A stretch of DNA of 64,000 nt. It comes from Bacillota bacterium. GTDB lineage: Bacteria > Bacillota > Clostridia > TANB77 > CAG-465. The position numbers and the translations under genes were made by a program. Positions 24,725 through 34,978 of this stretch are shown one piece after another; within the stretch, counting starts at the first letter, position 1; each line of letters starts with the position of its first letter. The DNA lies in assembly GCA_023460515.1 (NCBI GenBank), contig JAEWPS010000018.1:133800-197799 (forward strand). Reading direction: 5' to 3'. The notes beneath the pieces were generated by a model, which worked only from the letters and a program-made list of their open reading frames with translations, had not been told where the DNA came from and made no database searches.

Positions 24725-27700
24725 TTATGGTGCATTAGTTATTTTAACATAACCATTACCACTGTTTCCAACTATTGAACCACCAGTTGTACCTGGCATT
24801 GTAGCATTTCCAGCTATTATTTGACCTGATATTACACCACCAATATAGCAAGAACCGCCACCACCAGCACCACCGTTAGAACCCCACCAACCGGCACCGC
24901 CGCCGCCGCCACCACCACCGTAGTAGCCGCCACCGCCGCCGCCGCCAGAGCCTGGGCCATAGTAATCTAATCTATCTCCGTATACTCCGCCACCAGAGCC
25001 ACCTTGACCTAATGATCCATTTCCTCCATTGTATCCTTTTGCATATGTTGACATACTAGTTATATCTCCACCTGAAGCAGATCCTCCATTTCCTGCACCT
25101 GTTCCTCCTGCAGATCCTCCAGCGCCGTGATATAAAGCAGGTGCTCCTACACCAATTCCACTTCCGCCACCACCATAAGCACCATTATATCCTGTAGCAT
25201 TTTGGTAATGTCCTGATCCACCTCCACTAGCGCCACCGCCGCCGCCAGCTACTATGATTCTATTAGTAAGAGCTGTTCCAGAAAGTCTTACGTCAGTTGC
25301 TCCACCACCATTTGCTCCATTTTCACAAGCACTTCCTGTTCCAGCAGTTCCTCCGCCGTTATAACCATTTTGACCACCAACATATACATAAAGAATAGTT
25401 CCAGCAGTTAAATTTATATTACCACTACTATATGCACCTAGACCACCAACAATATTCCAATTGTTTCCGCCTTGTGCTCCCCAAACTTCAAGTTTATATG
25501 TTCCAGTATAAGGTACTGTCCATGTTTGATAACTTCCATTATAACTAAATGTCTGATTTACTGCGGGTACTGTTACAAAACCATTAGATTTTGTAATTAC
25601 AGTGTTTCCTGCATTATCCGATCCTTTTATCCACAAATAATAAGTTCCTGTACCAGAATTAGTTATTGTTGTTCCATTTGCAAATGTATTCCAACCTGAT
25701 GATGGTGTTGTTACATTTTGTGTATCCCATACATATTGTAATGTACTTGTATTTAAATTACTTCCACCTGTATCATTTACTGTAACAGTTGTACTTGCTG
25801 TTACTACTGTACCACCATTTGTTCCATATGTTACAGTTGGTACAATATTATCAATATAATTTACTAAAATTGAAGTATTTGTTACATTACCAGCTTGATC
25901 CTTTAACCATACATAATATGTTCCATTTGCAGTAATATTTTCAAATACTGTTGCAAAATTTACTCTTGCACTAATATTTGTAAATGTAGGTGCAGTTACA
26001 CTACTTTGATTTATTCCGTATCCTACTATTCCAGATGTATCTGTTGCACTCGCTATAACATTACTTGTTGTCTTCCATAATGTTGTATCAAATACTGTTG
26101 CGTATGCAACCCTCCAAACTAAAGGATTCGATGATGTTGGTGTTACTCCTCCAGTTAAGTAATAAAAGTTAGTTGAACTAAATACTCCTGTTGGACCACA
26201 AGCAACTTTACATACATATTCTTGCCAAGTTCCTGTTCCATCTTGAGACGTTAGCCATGTGATTGTACCCCCATCACCAAATGCATTCGAAGCCCAATTT
26301 ATTGTATATCCTACTGGTATACTTGCTATAATTTTCGTAATAAACACCTTATTTGCAGATGCCATATTTGCAAAATAGAATCCTCCCCATCCAGGCGATG
26401 GTGTTCCTGTTGTTCTTACTTCCAATCCATATCCAGAACCTGTAGGTGAATCTGCCATTGCAATACGTGTATTAGTTACTGTACCATTACCAAGATTATT
26501 ATATACATAAGTATTATTTATTCCACTTTGAAATTTTTGATCTGTAAATATCATACCTCCACTTACAGAGTTTGAAACTAATGGTAACGTTTTATCTATG
26601 TTAGCTATTGTTATTGTTGCTTGAGCTGTTTGATTATTTCCTGCATCATATCCCCTAGCATATACTGTTCCATTTGTTGTAACTATTACTGCTGATGTAT
26701 ATGCAGACCATGTTGTACCATTCAAACTATATTGTTTTGTTACAACTTCTGCTGGATATGCTATAGTCACAGTTACATTTCCGTTTGTCCATGTTGTTGG
26801 ACTTGCTGACATTGTTATCGTTCCAACAGCAACTGTTGATATTCCTAATGCATTAGATATAGCACTGTTACCTGCATTATCCATTACTTTTACTTTACAT
26901 TGATATGCTCCTGTTGTTAGTGAACTAAATGTATAACTTGTTGCATTAGTAAGTGCTGTCCATGTAACACCATTATCTTTTGAATATTGATATGAACCGT
27001 TATTAAGTGCACTTCCACCTAAATCCGAAGCAGTTGCTTTAACTGTTATGCTTGATGTTGTTGAGCCAGTATTTTCAGCAGTTATTACTGGTATTACTTT
27101 ATCTATGTTTGCTACAGTCATAGTACTTTGCTCACTTTGATTTCCACTAGCATCACTAGCTCTTGCATATATTGTTGTATTATTTGTACTAATTACAACT
27201 GGTGCTGTATACGCATTCCATGTTAAAGCGTCTGTACTATATTCTTTAACAACTGCATCAGCTGAATATGTAATTGTTACTGTTACATTTCCATTTGTCC
27301 ATGTTGTTGGACTTGCTGACATTGTTGGATTTACAGGAACTATATTATCTACAGCAAATGCGTTAGATTTAGTTATTACACTATTTCCTGTATTATCTAA
27401 TGCTTTTATCCATAAATAATATGTACCATTAGAATCTACTTTATTTATTACTTCATCATTTACAAATGTATTCCACTGACCTGTTGGTTCATCTACATTT
27501 TGTGTATCCCATATATACTTTAATGAAGTTGCATCTATATTACTTACACCTACATCAGTTACTGTTACTTTAGTACTAGCAACTTGTAGATTATTTCCTC
27601 CATTTGTCCCGAATATAACTGTTGGTGATTCTCTATCTATATTTGCAACAGTTATTGTACTTTGTCCACTTTGATTTCCAGCTATATCTATCGCTCTTGC

Positions 27701-28663
27701 ATATATTGTTGTGTTATTTGTATTAACTGTTATTGGATTTGTATATAAATTCCATGATGTTCCATCTAAACTATATTCTTTTGTTACACTATCTGATGGA
27801 TATGTTATGGATATTACAACATCTAAATCTGTCCATCCTGTTGGAGTAGATGACATTTCTGGATTTGCTGGTGGTGTATTATCTATTTCAAATAATTCAC
27901 TACTAATTATATCTATTGAGTTTGTTACATCATATATATTAGATATACTATATGGTTTTAGTTTTAATTTATATATACCTTCTGCAAGTCCATCTGTTTT
28001 TATTGTTACTTCTATAGTTCTTAATGTATCTAAGCCAGTACCAGTTGGTGTGCCAATTTCAAATAATGGTTGAACTGGAACTAATACATTATTCTTATCT
28101 AATAACTCTAGTTTACTTGTTAAATTTATATTATTTATACTAGCGTTAGATGAAATTTTTATTGTAGCCACAACATCTGTTCCGGCAGATATTGGCAAAG
28201 TTGTAGTTGTAGAAATTATTGCATCTAATCTATCTGCATCTATAACATCCACATTAGTTTCTTGTGCCCATCTTTTTTTTGTTCTGTCTGTTCCTACGTA
28301 AACTAATTTTCCGTTTACCACTTCAAATTGTCCATTATATTTATTTGTAGTAGATAATGCAGGTATTATATCTTTTATTGTTTTACCTACAATAACAGTA
28401 CCATTATATTCTACAGATAAATCATCTGCATTTAGATTATCTGGACTAAACATAGTAGTATTTGCATACTCACTAGATACGTACAAACTTAAGTCCGATT
28501 CGATTGCATCTAAATCTGATTTAAATACAGCCTCATTCGCACTATTTATTGGATTATTTGCAGACAATGTTAAAATAACAGCACCTGCAAGAATAACAAT
28601 AACTATTATTGTTATAACTAATACTATTAATGATATACCGATTTTATTATATTTGTAATTCAC
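24725..28663 (-). CDS. Giant pilin-anchored Ig-like and glycine-rich surface protein A
   Basis: A 1312-residue surface protein starting with GTG behind AGAGGTGAAG. Residues 8-33 (IGISLIVLVITIIVIVILAG) form a prepilin-like N terminus lacking Glu5. Then a linker, and a series of Ig-like/FN3-like modules with repeated TYPSDSVTKEYSLDGTSWN, TIYARA.D.AGNQS and YYLWIKA.DN.GN cores. In the middle is a jelly-roll-like part (GSGYGLEVRTTGTPSPGWGG). The last ~220 residues are glycine-rich (TYKLEVWGAQGG, then VAGGGGGASGG and GSGGGGGGGYYGG), like the Gly_rich family seen in ALK-type regions. Probably an adhesin. Paralogue of the next gene upstream. Confidence 0.88.
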   Translation of the reverse strand: MNYKYNKIGISLIVLVITIIVIVILAGAVILTLSANNPINSANEAVFKSDLDAIESDLSLYVSSEYANTTMFSPDNLNADDLSVEYNGTVIVGKTIKDIIPALSTTNKYNGQFEVVNGKLVYVGTDRTKKRWAQETNVDVIDADRLDAIISTTTTLPISAGTDVVATIKISSNASINNINLTSKLELLDKNNVLVPVQPLFEIGTPTGTGLDTLRTIEVTIKTDGLAEGIYKLKLKPYSISNIYDVTNSIDIISSELFEIDNTPPANPEMSSTPTGWTDLDVVISITYPSDSVTKEYSLDGTSWNLYTNPITVNTNNTTIYARAIDIAGNQSGQSTITVANIDRESPTVIFGTNGGNNLQVASTKVTVTDVGVSNIDATSLKYIWDTQNVDEPTGQWNTFVNDEVINKVDSNGTYYLWIKALDNTGNSVITKSNAFAVDNIVPVNPTMSASPTTWTNGNVTVTITYSADAVVKEYSTDALTWNAYTAPVVISTNNTTIYARASDASGNQSEQSTMTVANIDKVIPVITAENTGSTTSSITVKATASDLGGSALNNGSYQYSKDNGVTWTALTNATSYTFSSLTTGAYQCKVKVMDNAGNSAISNALGISTVAVGTITMSASPTTWTNGNVTVTIAYPAEVVTKQYSLNGTTWSAYTSAVIVTTNGTVYARGYDAGNNQTAQATITIANIDKTLPLVSNSVSGGMIFTDQKFQSGINNTYVYNNLGNGTVTNTRIAMADSPTGSGYGLEVRTTGTPSPGWGGFYFANMASANKVFITKIIASIPVGYTINWASNAFGDGGTITWLTSQDGTGTWQEYVCKVACGPTGVFSSTNFYYLTGGVTPTSSNPLVWRVAYATVFDTTLWKTTSNVIASATDTSGIVGYGINQSSVTAPTFTNISARVNFATVFENITANGTYYVWLKDQAGNVTNTSILVNYIDNIVPTVTYGTNGGTVVTASTTVTVNDTGGSNLNTSTLQYVWDTQNVTTPSSGWNTFANGTTITNSGTGTYYLWIKGSDNAGNTVITKSNGFVTVPAVNQTFSYNGSYQTWTVPYTGTYKLEVWGAQGGNNWNIVGGLGAYSSGNINLTAGTILYVYVGGQNGYNGGGTAGTGSACENGANGGGATDVRLSGTALTNRIIVAGGGGGASGGGSGHYQNATGYNGAYGGGGSGIGVGAPALYHGAGGSAGGTGAGNGGSASGGDITSMSTYAKGYNGGNGSLGQGGSGGGVYGDRLDYYGPGSGGGGGGGYYGGGGGGGGAGWWGSNGGAGGGGSCYIGGVISGQIIAGNATMPGTTGGSIVGNSGNGYVKITNAP

Positions 28664-28694
28664 AACTTCACCTCTTAAAGTTTCTTTTGAGTAA

Positions 28695-29165
28695 CTACTC
28701 CATTATTTCATAAATAACATTTTTTGAATTAGAAGTATCTATTGTTATGTATGAATCAATATATTTTGTTTCATTTGCTTTTATTTTTCCTACATATCCT
28801 ACAGCTTCTGCCATTACACTTCCATCATTTGCTATAAATTTTACTTTAAATCTTAAGTTATCTTTTGCTATACTATCATTTGTTACCTTTGATGTTAATT
28901 TAGATGTTCCATTAGTATATACTATTTTACTTTGTTCTAATAGTACACCTTTAACGTTTTTATCTTGAGATACTTCTTCACTTGTATTTACCTTAGTACC
29001 ATCATTTGTTTCTGTATAATTTACTTTTGTATTATCTGTTTTATTTCCTTCATTCACTGAATTTGCGCTGTTTTTATTAATAGCTACAATAACAACTATT
29101 ATTGCAATAACAAGAACAACCCCTAAAATTACTAACCTCATTTGATTTTGACCTTTATTATTCAT
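28695..29165 (-). CDS. Membrane-anchored FxLYD-like protein
   Basis: A 156-residue protein with one membrane segment (residues 11-28), a low-complexity Asn/Thr/Lys linker (to ~residue 75) and a C-terminal beta-sandwich-like domain: KLTSKVTNDSIAKDNLRFKV, ANDGSVMAEAVGYVGKIKAN, ETKYIDSYITI. This recalls FxLYD domains (extracellular, unknown function). It is 31 bases upstream of surface protein A and shares its promoter (29214-29242), so the two are probably made together, perhaps as an accessory subunit. Start behind AGGAGGA. Confidence 0.8.
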   Translation of the reverse strand: MNNKGQNQMRLVILGVVLVIAIIVVIVAINKNSANSVNEGNKTDNTKVNYTETNDGTKVNTSEEVSQDKNVKGVLLEQSKIVYTNGTSKLTSKVTNDSIAKDNLRFKVKFIANDGSVMAEAVGYVGKIKANETKYIDSYITIDTSNSKNVIYEIME

Positions 29166-29213
29166 TTTAAATCCTCCTATAAATTTATTTATGTATTCAT
29201 TTTACACATTTAT

Positions 29214-29242
29214 ATTTTACAATGTATTAAAAAAAATATCAA
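29214..29242 (-). promoter_or_regulatory. Promoter of the 29165 / surface protein A operon
   Basis: Minus strand TTGATA, 17-bp spacer, TAAAAT. Confidence 0.6.
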
Positions 29243-29277
29243 GTGTTTATTTAATTATATATTAAAAATTAACAGAA

Positions 29278-29327
29278 AATAGTTGATAATTAAATTATTT
29301 AATTTTTCAACTATTTCCTTTATTTAT
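29278..29327 (-). terminator. Possible terminator of surface protein B
   Basis: AAATAGTTGA pairs with TCAACTATTT across a 30-base A/T loop; distant (130 bases) from the stop and only moderate. Confidence 0.45.
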
Positions 29328-29454
29328 ATATATTATTTCACAGTATTATAAAATACAAAATTATTATCTCTATCAATATAATTTACCACATGCACCAGTT
29401 TCAATTAAAAATAATGTATGTTATTTTACTCCTATATTTTTAGTAACTTTAGCA

Positions 29455-32400
29455 TCATGGTATAGGCGTTATCTTTACTTTACCATTACCACTTGAAATA
29501 CCTGTTTGCATTGAAGCATTAGTAAATACTATTCCAGAATAATGATTTGGTTGACCTGTTAAAGCTCCAGATATGTTAACTGCATTGCATCCAGAATATC
29601 CAGATATGAAGGATGATCCTCCTCCACCAGATGAACCTCCTACGTTATATGCAGAAGTAACTCCGCCGCCTCCGCCAAAGTATCCACCTCCGGCCTCCGC
29701 CTCCACCAGAACCATACATACGAACTTCTTGGAATCCTCCACCATTGGCACCAGTTCCAAATGAACCAGCAAAGCCATTAACAGAATATGTAGAAGTTCC
29801 TTTTGCTCCACCTGCTGTTTGTGTACCTCCAGTAGCTCCATAATAAGTTTCAGCTGCTACATTATTTACCGCTCCACCTAATCCGTTTAATCCTCCACCA
29901 GCTATAGATTCAGTGTTAGTAGTAACAGTCGATGCACCACCACCACCAGCAGCAATTATTACACGAGATATAAGTGAATTTGTATCATTCCAATTACCAC
30001 CAACTAATCTTATGTCAGTAGCTCCACCGCCTGAACAACCTTGTGCATAATTAGTTCCAGACTGATACGTTGAACCTCTACCTCCGCCTCCACCACCATT
30101 CCAAGATGGTGCTACATCATAACTTGCTGTATTAATTCCATATTTTCCACTTTCACCAACATATACATAAAAAGTTTTGGCAGTTGTGATTGCCACTGTT
30201 CCTTTACTATACCCACCATTTGTATTTGTTGTTAGGTTAGTATATTTTCCGCCTTGTGCTCCCCAACATTCAAAAATATAATTTCCTGGTTGTAAAGTTA
30301 CAGTTTGAACACCTCCTGTATAATTTAAAGTTATTTCATTGTTTAAAGTAAATATATTAGATTTAGTAACTACAGTATTTCCAAGATTATCTAATGCTTT
30401 TACCCATAAGTAATATGATCCTCCTAATGCTTGCTTTGTTATTGTATCACCACTTGTAAATGATGTCCATCCACTAATTGGCGCTGTCACATTTTGTGTA
30501 TCCCAAACATACTGTAAACTACTTGCATTTACTCCACTTCCGCCTGCATCAGATACTGTTACGGTTGTAATTGCAGTAGTTACATTAATTCCTCCATTTG
30601 TACCATACGATACTGTTGGTGCTACTAGATCAATATAACTTACAGTTACTGATTTATTAGTGATATTTCCTGCATTATCTTTTAACCATACATAATATAT
30701 TCCGTTAACAGTTATATTATCAAATACAGTTGCAAATTTTGTACTTGGAGCACAATTTACAAAAGTAGGTTGGATTGAAGAACTTTGATTTATTCCGTAG
30801 CCAACTATTCCTGAATTATCTACTGCATTTACTATTATATTACTTGATGTATCCCATTTTGTTGTATCAAATACAGTTGCATATGCTACTTGCCATACTA
30901 ACGGTGATGATACTGTTGGAGCAACTACACCACTTAAATAAAAGAAGTTTGTTGTACTAAATGTACCACTAGTGCCGCAATTAACCTTACATATATATTC
31001 TTTCCATGACCCTGTACCTTCTTGAGACGTTAACCATGTATATGAACCATCACTTCCAATATAATTTGATCCCCATGCAATGTTATATCCTACCGGTATT
31101 TTAGCTATAATTTTTGTTATATACACTTTATTTGCATAACTTTGTGTTGCAAAGAAGAATCCTCCCCATCCGGGTTCTGCTGTTCCTACAGATTTTATTT
31201 CTAGTCCATATCCTGAACCAGTTGGTGAATCACTAATTGCTATACGGGAATTTGTTACTGTTCCATTTCCCATATTATTATAGACGTTCGTACTATTTGT
31301 ACCAGCTGTAAATTTAGGATCATTATATATAATATTTCCTGCTGTAGCTGTTTCAATATTTGGCAATTCCTTATCTATATTCGCAATCGTTATTGTACTT
31401 TGTCCACTTTGATTTCCACTTGAATCAATAGCTCTTGCATATACTGTTGTATTATTTGTACTTACTACAACAGCTGTTGTATATGCACTCCATGTTGTTC
31501 CATTTGTACTATATTCTTTTATTGCTGCATCAGATGGATATGTGATTGTTACTGTTACATTTCCATTTGTCAATCCTGTTGGTGATGCAGACATTGTTGG
31601 ATTTACTGGTGGTGTATTATCTGCTACAAAAGCATTAGATTTAGTTACAAAATTATTTCCAGCATTATCTATTACTCTTATCCATAGATAATATGTTCCG
31701 TTAATTGATGATTTTGTTATTGTACTACCACTTGTAAATACTGTCCATCCAGATGAAGGAGTTGTAGTATTTTGTGTATCCCAAACATATTCTAATGAAC
31801 TAATATTACTTCCACCTAAATCATTTGCTGTAACAACTGTACTTGCTGTTTGTAAATTTGTTCCTCCATTTGTACTATATGTTACAGTAGGTAATATTTT
31901 ATCTATATTTGCAACAGTTATTGTACTTTGTCCACTTTGATTTCCACTAGCATCACTAGCTCTTGCATATACTGTTGTATTATTTGTACTTACTACAACT
32001 GGTGCTGTATATGCACTCCATGTTGTTCCATTTGTACTATATTCTTTTATTGCTGTATCAGCTGAATATGTAATTGTTACTGTTACATTTCCATTTGTCC
32101 ATGCTGTTGGATTTGCTGACATTGTTGGATTTACTGGAACTATATTATCTACAGTAAATACATTAGATTTAGTTATTAGAATATTTCCAGCATTATCTAA
32201 CGCCTTTATCCATAAATAATATGCACCATTTGAATCTACTTTATTTATTATTTCATCATTTACAAATGTAGTCCACTCACCTGTTGGTTCATCTACATTT
32301 TGTGTGTCCCATATATACTTAAACGAAGTTACATCTAGTCCACTTACACCTATATCAGTTAATGTTACTTTAGTACTAGCAACTTGTAGATTATTTCCTC

Positions 32401-33457
32401 CATTTGTTCCAAAGGTAACAGTTGGTAATTCTCTATCTATATTTGCAACAGTTATTGTACTTTGTCCACTTTGATTTCCAGCTATATCTATTGCCCTAGC
32501 ATATATTGTTTCATTATTTGTACTAACTGTTATTGAATTTGTGTATGTATTCCATGATGTTCCATCTATACTATATTCTTTTGTTACACTATCTGATGGA
32601 TATGTTATAGACACAGCTACATCTGAATTAGTCCATCCTGTTGGAGTAGCTAACATTTCTGGATTTGTTGGTGGTGTGTTATCTATTTCAAATAAATTAC
32701 CTGTTATTATATTTTTCAAATTTGTTACATTATAGATATTAGATATACTATTTGATTTAAGTTTTAATTTATATATACCCTCTGCAAGTCCCTCTGTTTT
32801 TATTTTTACCTCTACATTTCTTAATGTATCTAACTCAGTACCACTTGGTACACCAATTTCAAATACTGGTTGAACTGGTAAAGGTAAATTATTATGATCT
32901 AATAATTCTAAATTATTATTTATATTTATATTATTTATACTAGCGTTAGATGAAATTTTAATAATAGCTACAACATCTGTTCCAGCAGATATTGGCAAAG
33001 TTATTGCTGTAGAAATTATTGCATCTAATCTATCCGCATCTATAACCTCTACATTAACATCTTGTGCCCATCTTTTTTGTGTTCTATTTGTACCTAAGTA
33101 TACTAATTTACCGTCTACAATTTCAAATTGACCGTTATATTTATCTGTTTTAGATAAAATTGGTATTATGTCTTTAATTGTTTTCCCCTCAATAGTTATA
33201 CCATCATATTCTGCAGATAAATCATTAGCATCTAGTTTATTTGGACTATATGTTTTAGCTTTAGCATATTGACTTGTTTGATAAACATTTAAATCCGAAG
33301 CTATAGCATCTAAATCTGACTTAAATGCTGCTTCATTAGCGCTATTTATTGGATTATTTGTAGAGAGTGTTAAAATAACACCACCTGCAAGAATTGCAAT
33401 TATAATTATTGTTATTACGAGTACGATTAAAGATATACCCCTTCTTGTATTTTTCAT
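29455..33457 (-). pseudogene. Giant pilin-anchored surface protein B, frameshifted in glycine tract
   Basis: Paralogue of the 24725 gene: similar prepilin-like N terminus (RGISLIVLVITIIIIAILAGG), linker, Ig-like modules, jelly-roll-like part and glycine-rich C terminus. The reading frame from 33457 ends at 29645 in an unnatural tail (GGGGRRWILWRRRRSYFCI). The true C terminus (GYFGGGGGVTSAYN to GNGKVKITPIP) continues in another frame to 29455. One extra G on the plus strand at 29692-29693 (CCGGCC where CCGCC is expected) explains it. Corrected, it would be about 1333 residues. It may be a sequencing error, a phase-variable off state or true decay. Promoter at 33498-33526. Confidence 0.85.
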
Positions 33458-33497
33458 TAAAGTTCCCCCTATTTTAAGAAATAGTTTTTTATTTAAA

Positions 33498-33526
33498 ATT
33501 ATATATTAAATATAACTTTTTGTCAA
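33498..33526 (-). promoter_or_regulatory. Promoter of surface protein B
   Basis: Minus strand TTGACA, 17-bp spacer, TATAAT. Confidence 0.8.
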
Positions 33527-33606
33527 CAAAATTATGCGTTTTAACTGTTAAGAATATCATTTGTAATATTATTGAAATATGCAATAAATTTCAGACATTT
33601 TACAAT

Positions 33607-33637
33607 AAAAAACATCTGAAATTAATTCAGATGTTTT
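33607..33637 (-). terminator. Terminator of the der-ydbC-pfkA operon
   Basis: AAAACATCTGAA with TTCAGATGTTTT, five-base loop, U-run on the minus strand. Confidence 0.85.
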
Positions 33638-33651
33638 CATATATTTATTAT

Positions 33652-34728
33652 TTATTCACCAAAGTATATTCCCATACTTTTAGCTGTTTTAATTAAATCA
33701 TTGTTAGCAAAATCTAAAAGTCTTGCTACTCTTGTTTTAGGATATTTAGTTTTTATTAATTTTCCATCTTCAGATCCAACTATATATCCAAGTTCATTAT
33801 TAATTAATAAATTTAAAGCATAATCGCCAAGTCTAGCACCAAGTATCATATCCGTCGCAAAAGGTGATCCACCTCTTTGTAAATACCCAAGTATTATTGA
33901 CCTAGCTTCATATCCTGTTGCATCTTCTATATCCTTTGCAAGTTTAGCAGATACTCCACCATATCTTTTTGCTTCATAACTATCTTTTACAACTCTAGCA
34001 ATTGTTTCTTCTTTGCCATTTTCTTTTGCAGCTTCAGACATTGCAATAATACAATATCTTTTACCATTAGACATTACACGCTTTACTTCATTTATAACAC
34101 CATTTAAATTATAGTCTTTTTCAGGAAGAAGTATAATATCACAGCATGCTGCAAAACCAGCATATAAAGTTAAATATCCTGATGTTCTACCCATTAGTTC
34201 AACTACCATAACCCTTTTATGTGAATATGCTGTTGTTTTCAGTTTAGAAATGCAGTCCACAGCATTTTGTACAGCCGTTTCAAATCCTATTGTAGGATTG
34301 CTAGCACTCATATCATTATCTATAGTTTTAGGAATTCCTATTGTAGGCATTCCTCTTTCATAAATAACTCTAGCTGAGTCTAAAGACCCATCTCCACCTA
34401 CTACTATTAATCCTTCAACATCTAATTTTCTTAATGCTTCTATACTATCATCGACTCTATCTTCAAATTTAGCAATGCCTTCTTTATTTGGATAATGAAA
34501 AGGATTCTCTTTATTTGAAGAACCAAGTATCGTACCACCCATTGTATCTATATTATCTACTATTTTTTCTGTAAGTACCATATATCTGTTTTCTACGAAA
34601 CCTATATATCCATCTAAAATACCAACAACTGTTATACCTTTTTTTCTAGCAGAAAGAACTACGGTTTTTATTACGCTATTTAATCCAGGACAATCTCCAC
34701 CTGCTGTCATGATTGCAATTTTTTTCAT
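33652..34728 (-). CDS. pfkA: 6-phosphofructokinase
   Basis: A 358-residue phosphofructokinase, the committed step of glycolysis. Motifs: MTAGGDCPGLNSVI (phosphate loop), VVGGDGSLDSA, GIPKTIDNDM (catalytic Asp), ELMGRTSGYL and ILGYLQRGGSP. The donor-determining residues are Gly in GGDGS and Lys in PKTIDND. This Gly/Lys pair occurs in group III enzymes that use ATP, whereas PPi enzymes have Asp/Lys and E. coli PfkA Gly/Gly. ATP is favoured; PPi is not excluded. It is last in the operon with der and ydbC. Confidence 0.93.
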   Translation of the reverse strand: MKKIAIMTAGGDCPGLNSVIKTVVLSARKKGITVVGILDGYIGFVENRYMVLTEKIVDNIDTMGGTILGSSNKENPFHYPNKEGIAKFEDRVDDSIEALRKLDVEGLIVVGGDGSLDSARVIYERGMPTIGIPKTIDNDMSASNPTIGFETAVQNAVDCISKLKTTAYSHKRVMVVELMGRTSGYLTLYAGFAACCDIILLPEKDYNLNGVINEVKRVMSNGKRYCIIAMSEAAKENGKEETIARVVKDSYEAKRYGGVSAKLAKDIEDATGYEARSIILGYLQRGGSPFATDMILGARLGDYALNLLINNELGYIVGSEDGKLIKTKYPKTRVARLLDFANNDLIKTAKSMGIYFGE

Positions 34729-34748
34729 ACGTTTCCCTCCAATAAATA

Positions 34749-34967
34749 TTATATTCTATTATTCATAGTTTCAACTAATATTTTCATTTCTTCTTCAGTT
34801 AATGTTATTCCTTTAGCCATTCTATCTTTTTCAGGTGACCAATCACGTATATCATACTTTGGTTTAGAACCATTCCAAGATACTAAATTTAATTCTTTTG
34901 TCCATCCATTAGAATTTTCTGATAAAATTTTTATTTCTTCAGTAATTTCATATTTTATTTCTGCCAT
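34749..34967 (-). CDS. ydbC: YdbC-like PC4-family ssDNA-binding protein
   Basis: A 72-residue protein matching YdbC of Gram-positives end to end (MAEIKYEITEEIKILSENSN, GWTKELNLVSWNG, KYDIRDWSPEKDRMAKGITL). These are bacterial relatives of the PC4/Sub1 transcription coactivator and bind single-stranded DNA as dimers. The exact cell role is unknown. Its RBS AAGGAGTGA follows the der stop directly, so it is coupled in an operon with der and pfkA. Confidence 0.9.
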   Translation of the reverse strand: MAEIKYEITEEIKILSENSNGWTKELNLVSWNGSKPKYDIRDWSPEKDRMAKGITLTEEEMKILVETMNNRI

Positions 34968-34978
34968 AAAATCACTCC

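Noticed and set aside
24900..25300. GC-rich island as horizontally acquired DNA
   Set aside because: The local GC rise is explained by glycine codons in the C-terminal domain; flanks are uniform.
29455..29841. Separate 128-codon ORF at the end of surface protein B
   Set aside because: Its N-terminal part is an unnatural translation of the upstream frame and its C-terminal part is the continuation of the surface protein after one frameshift.
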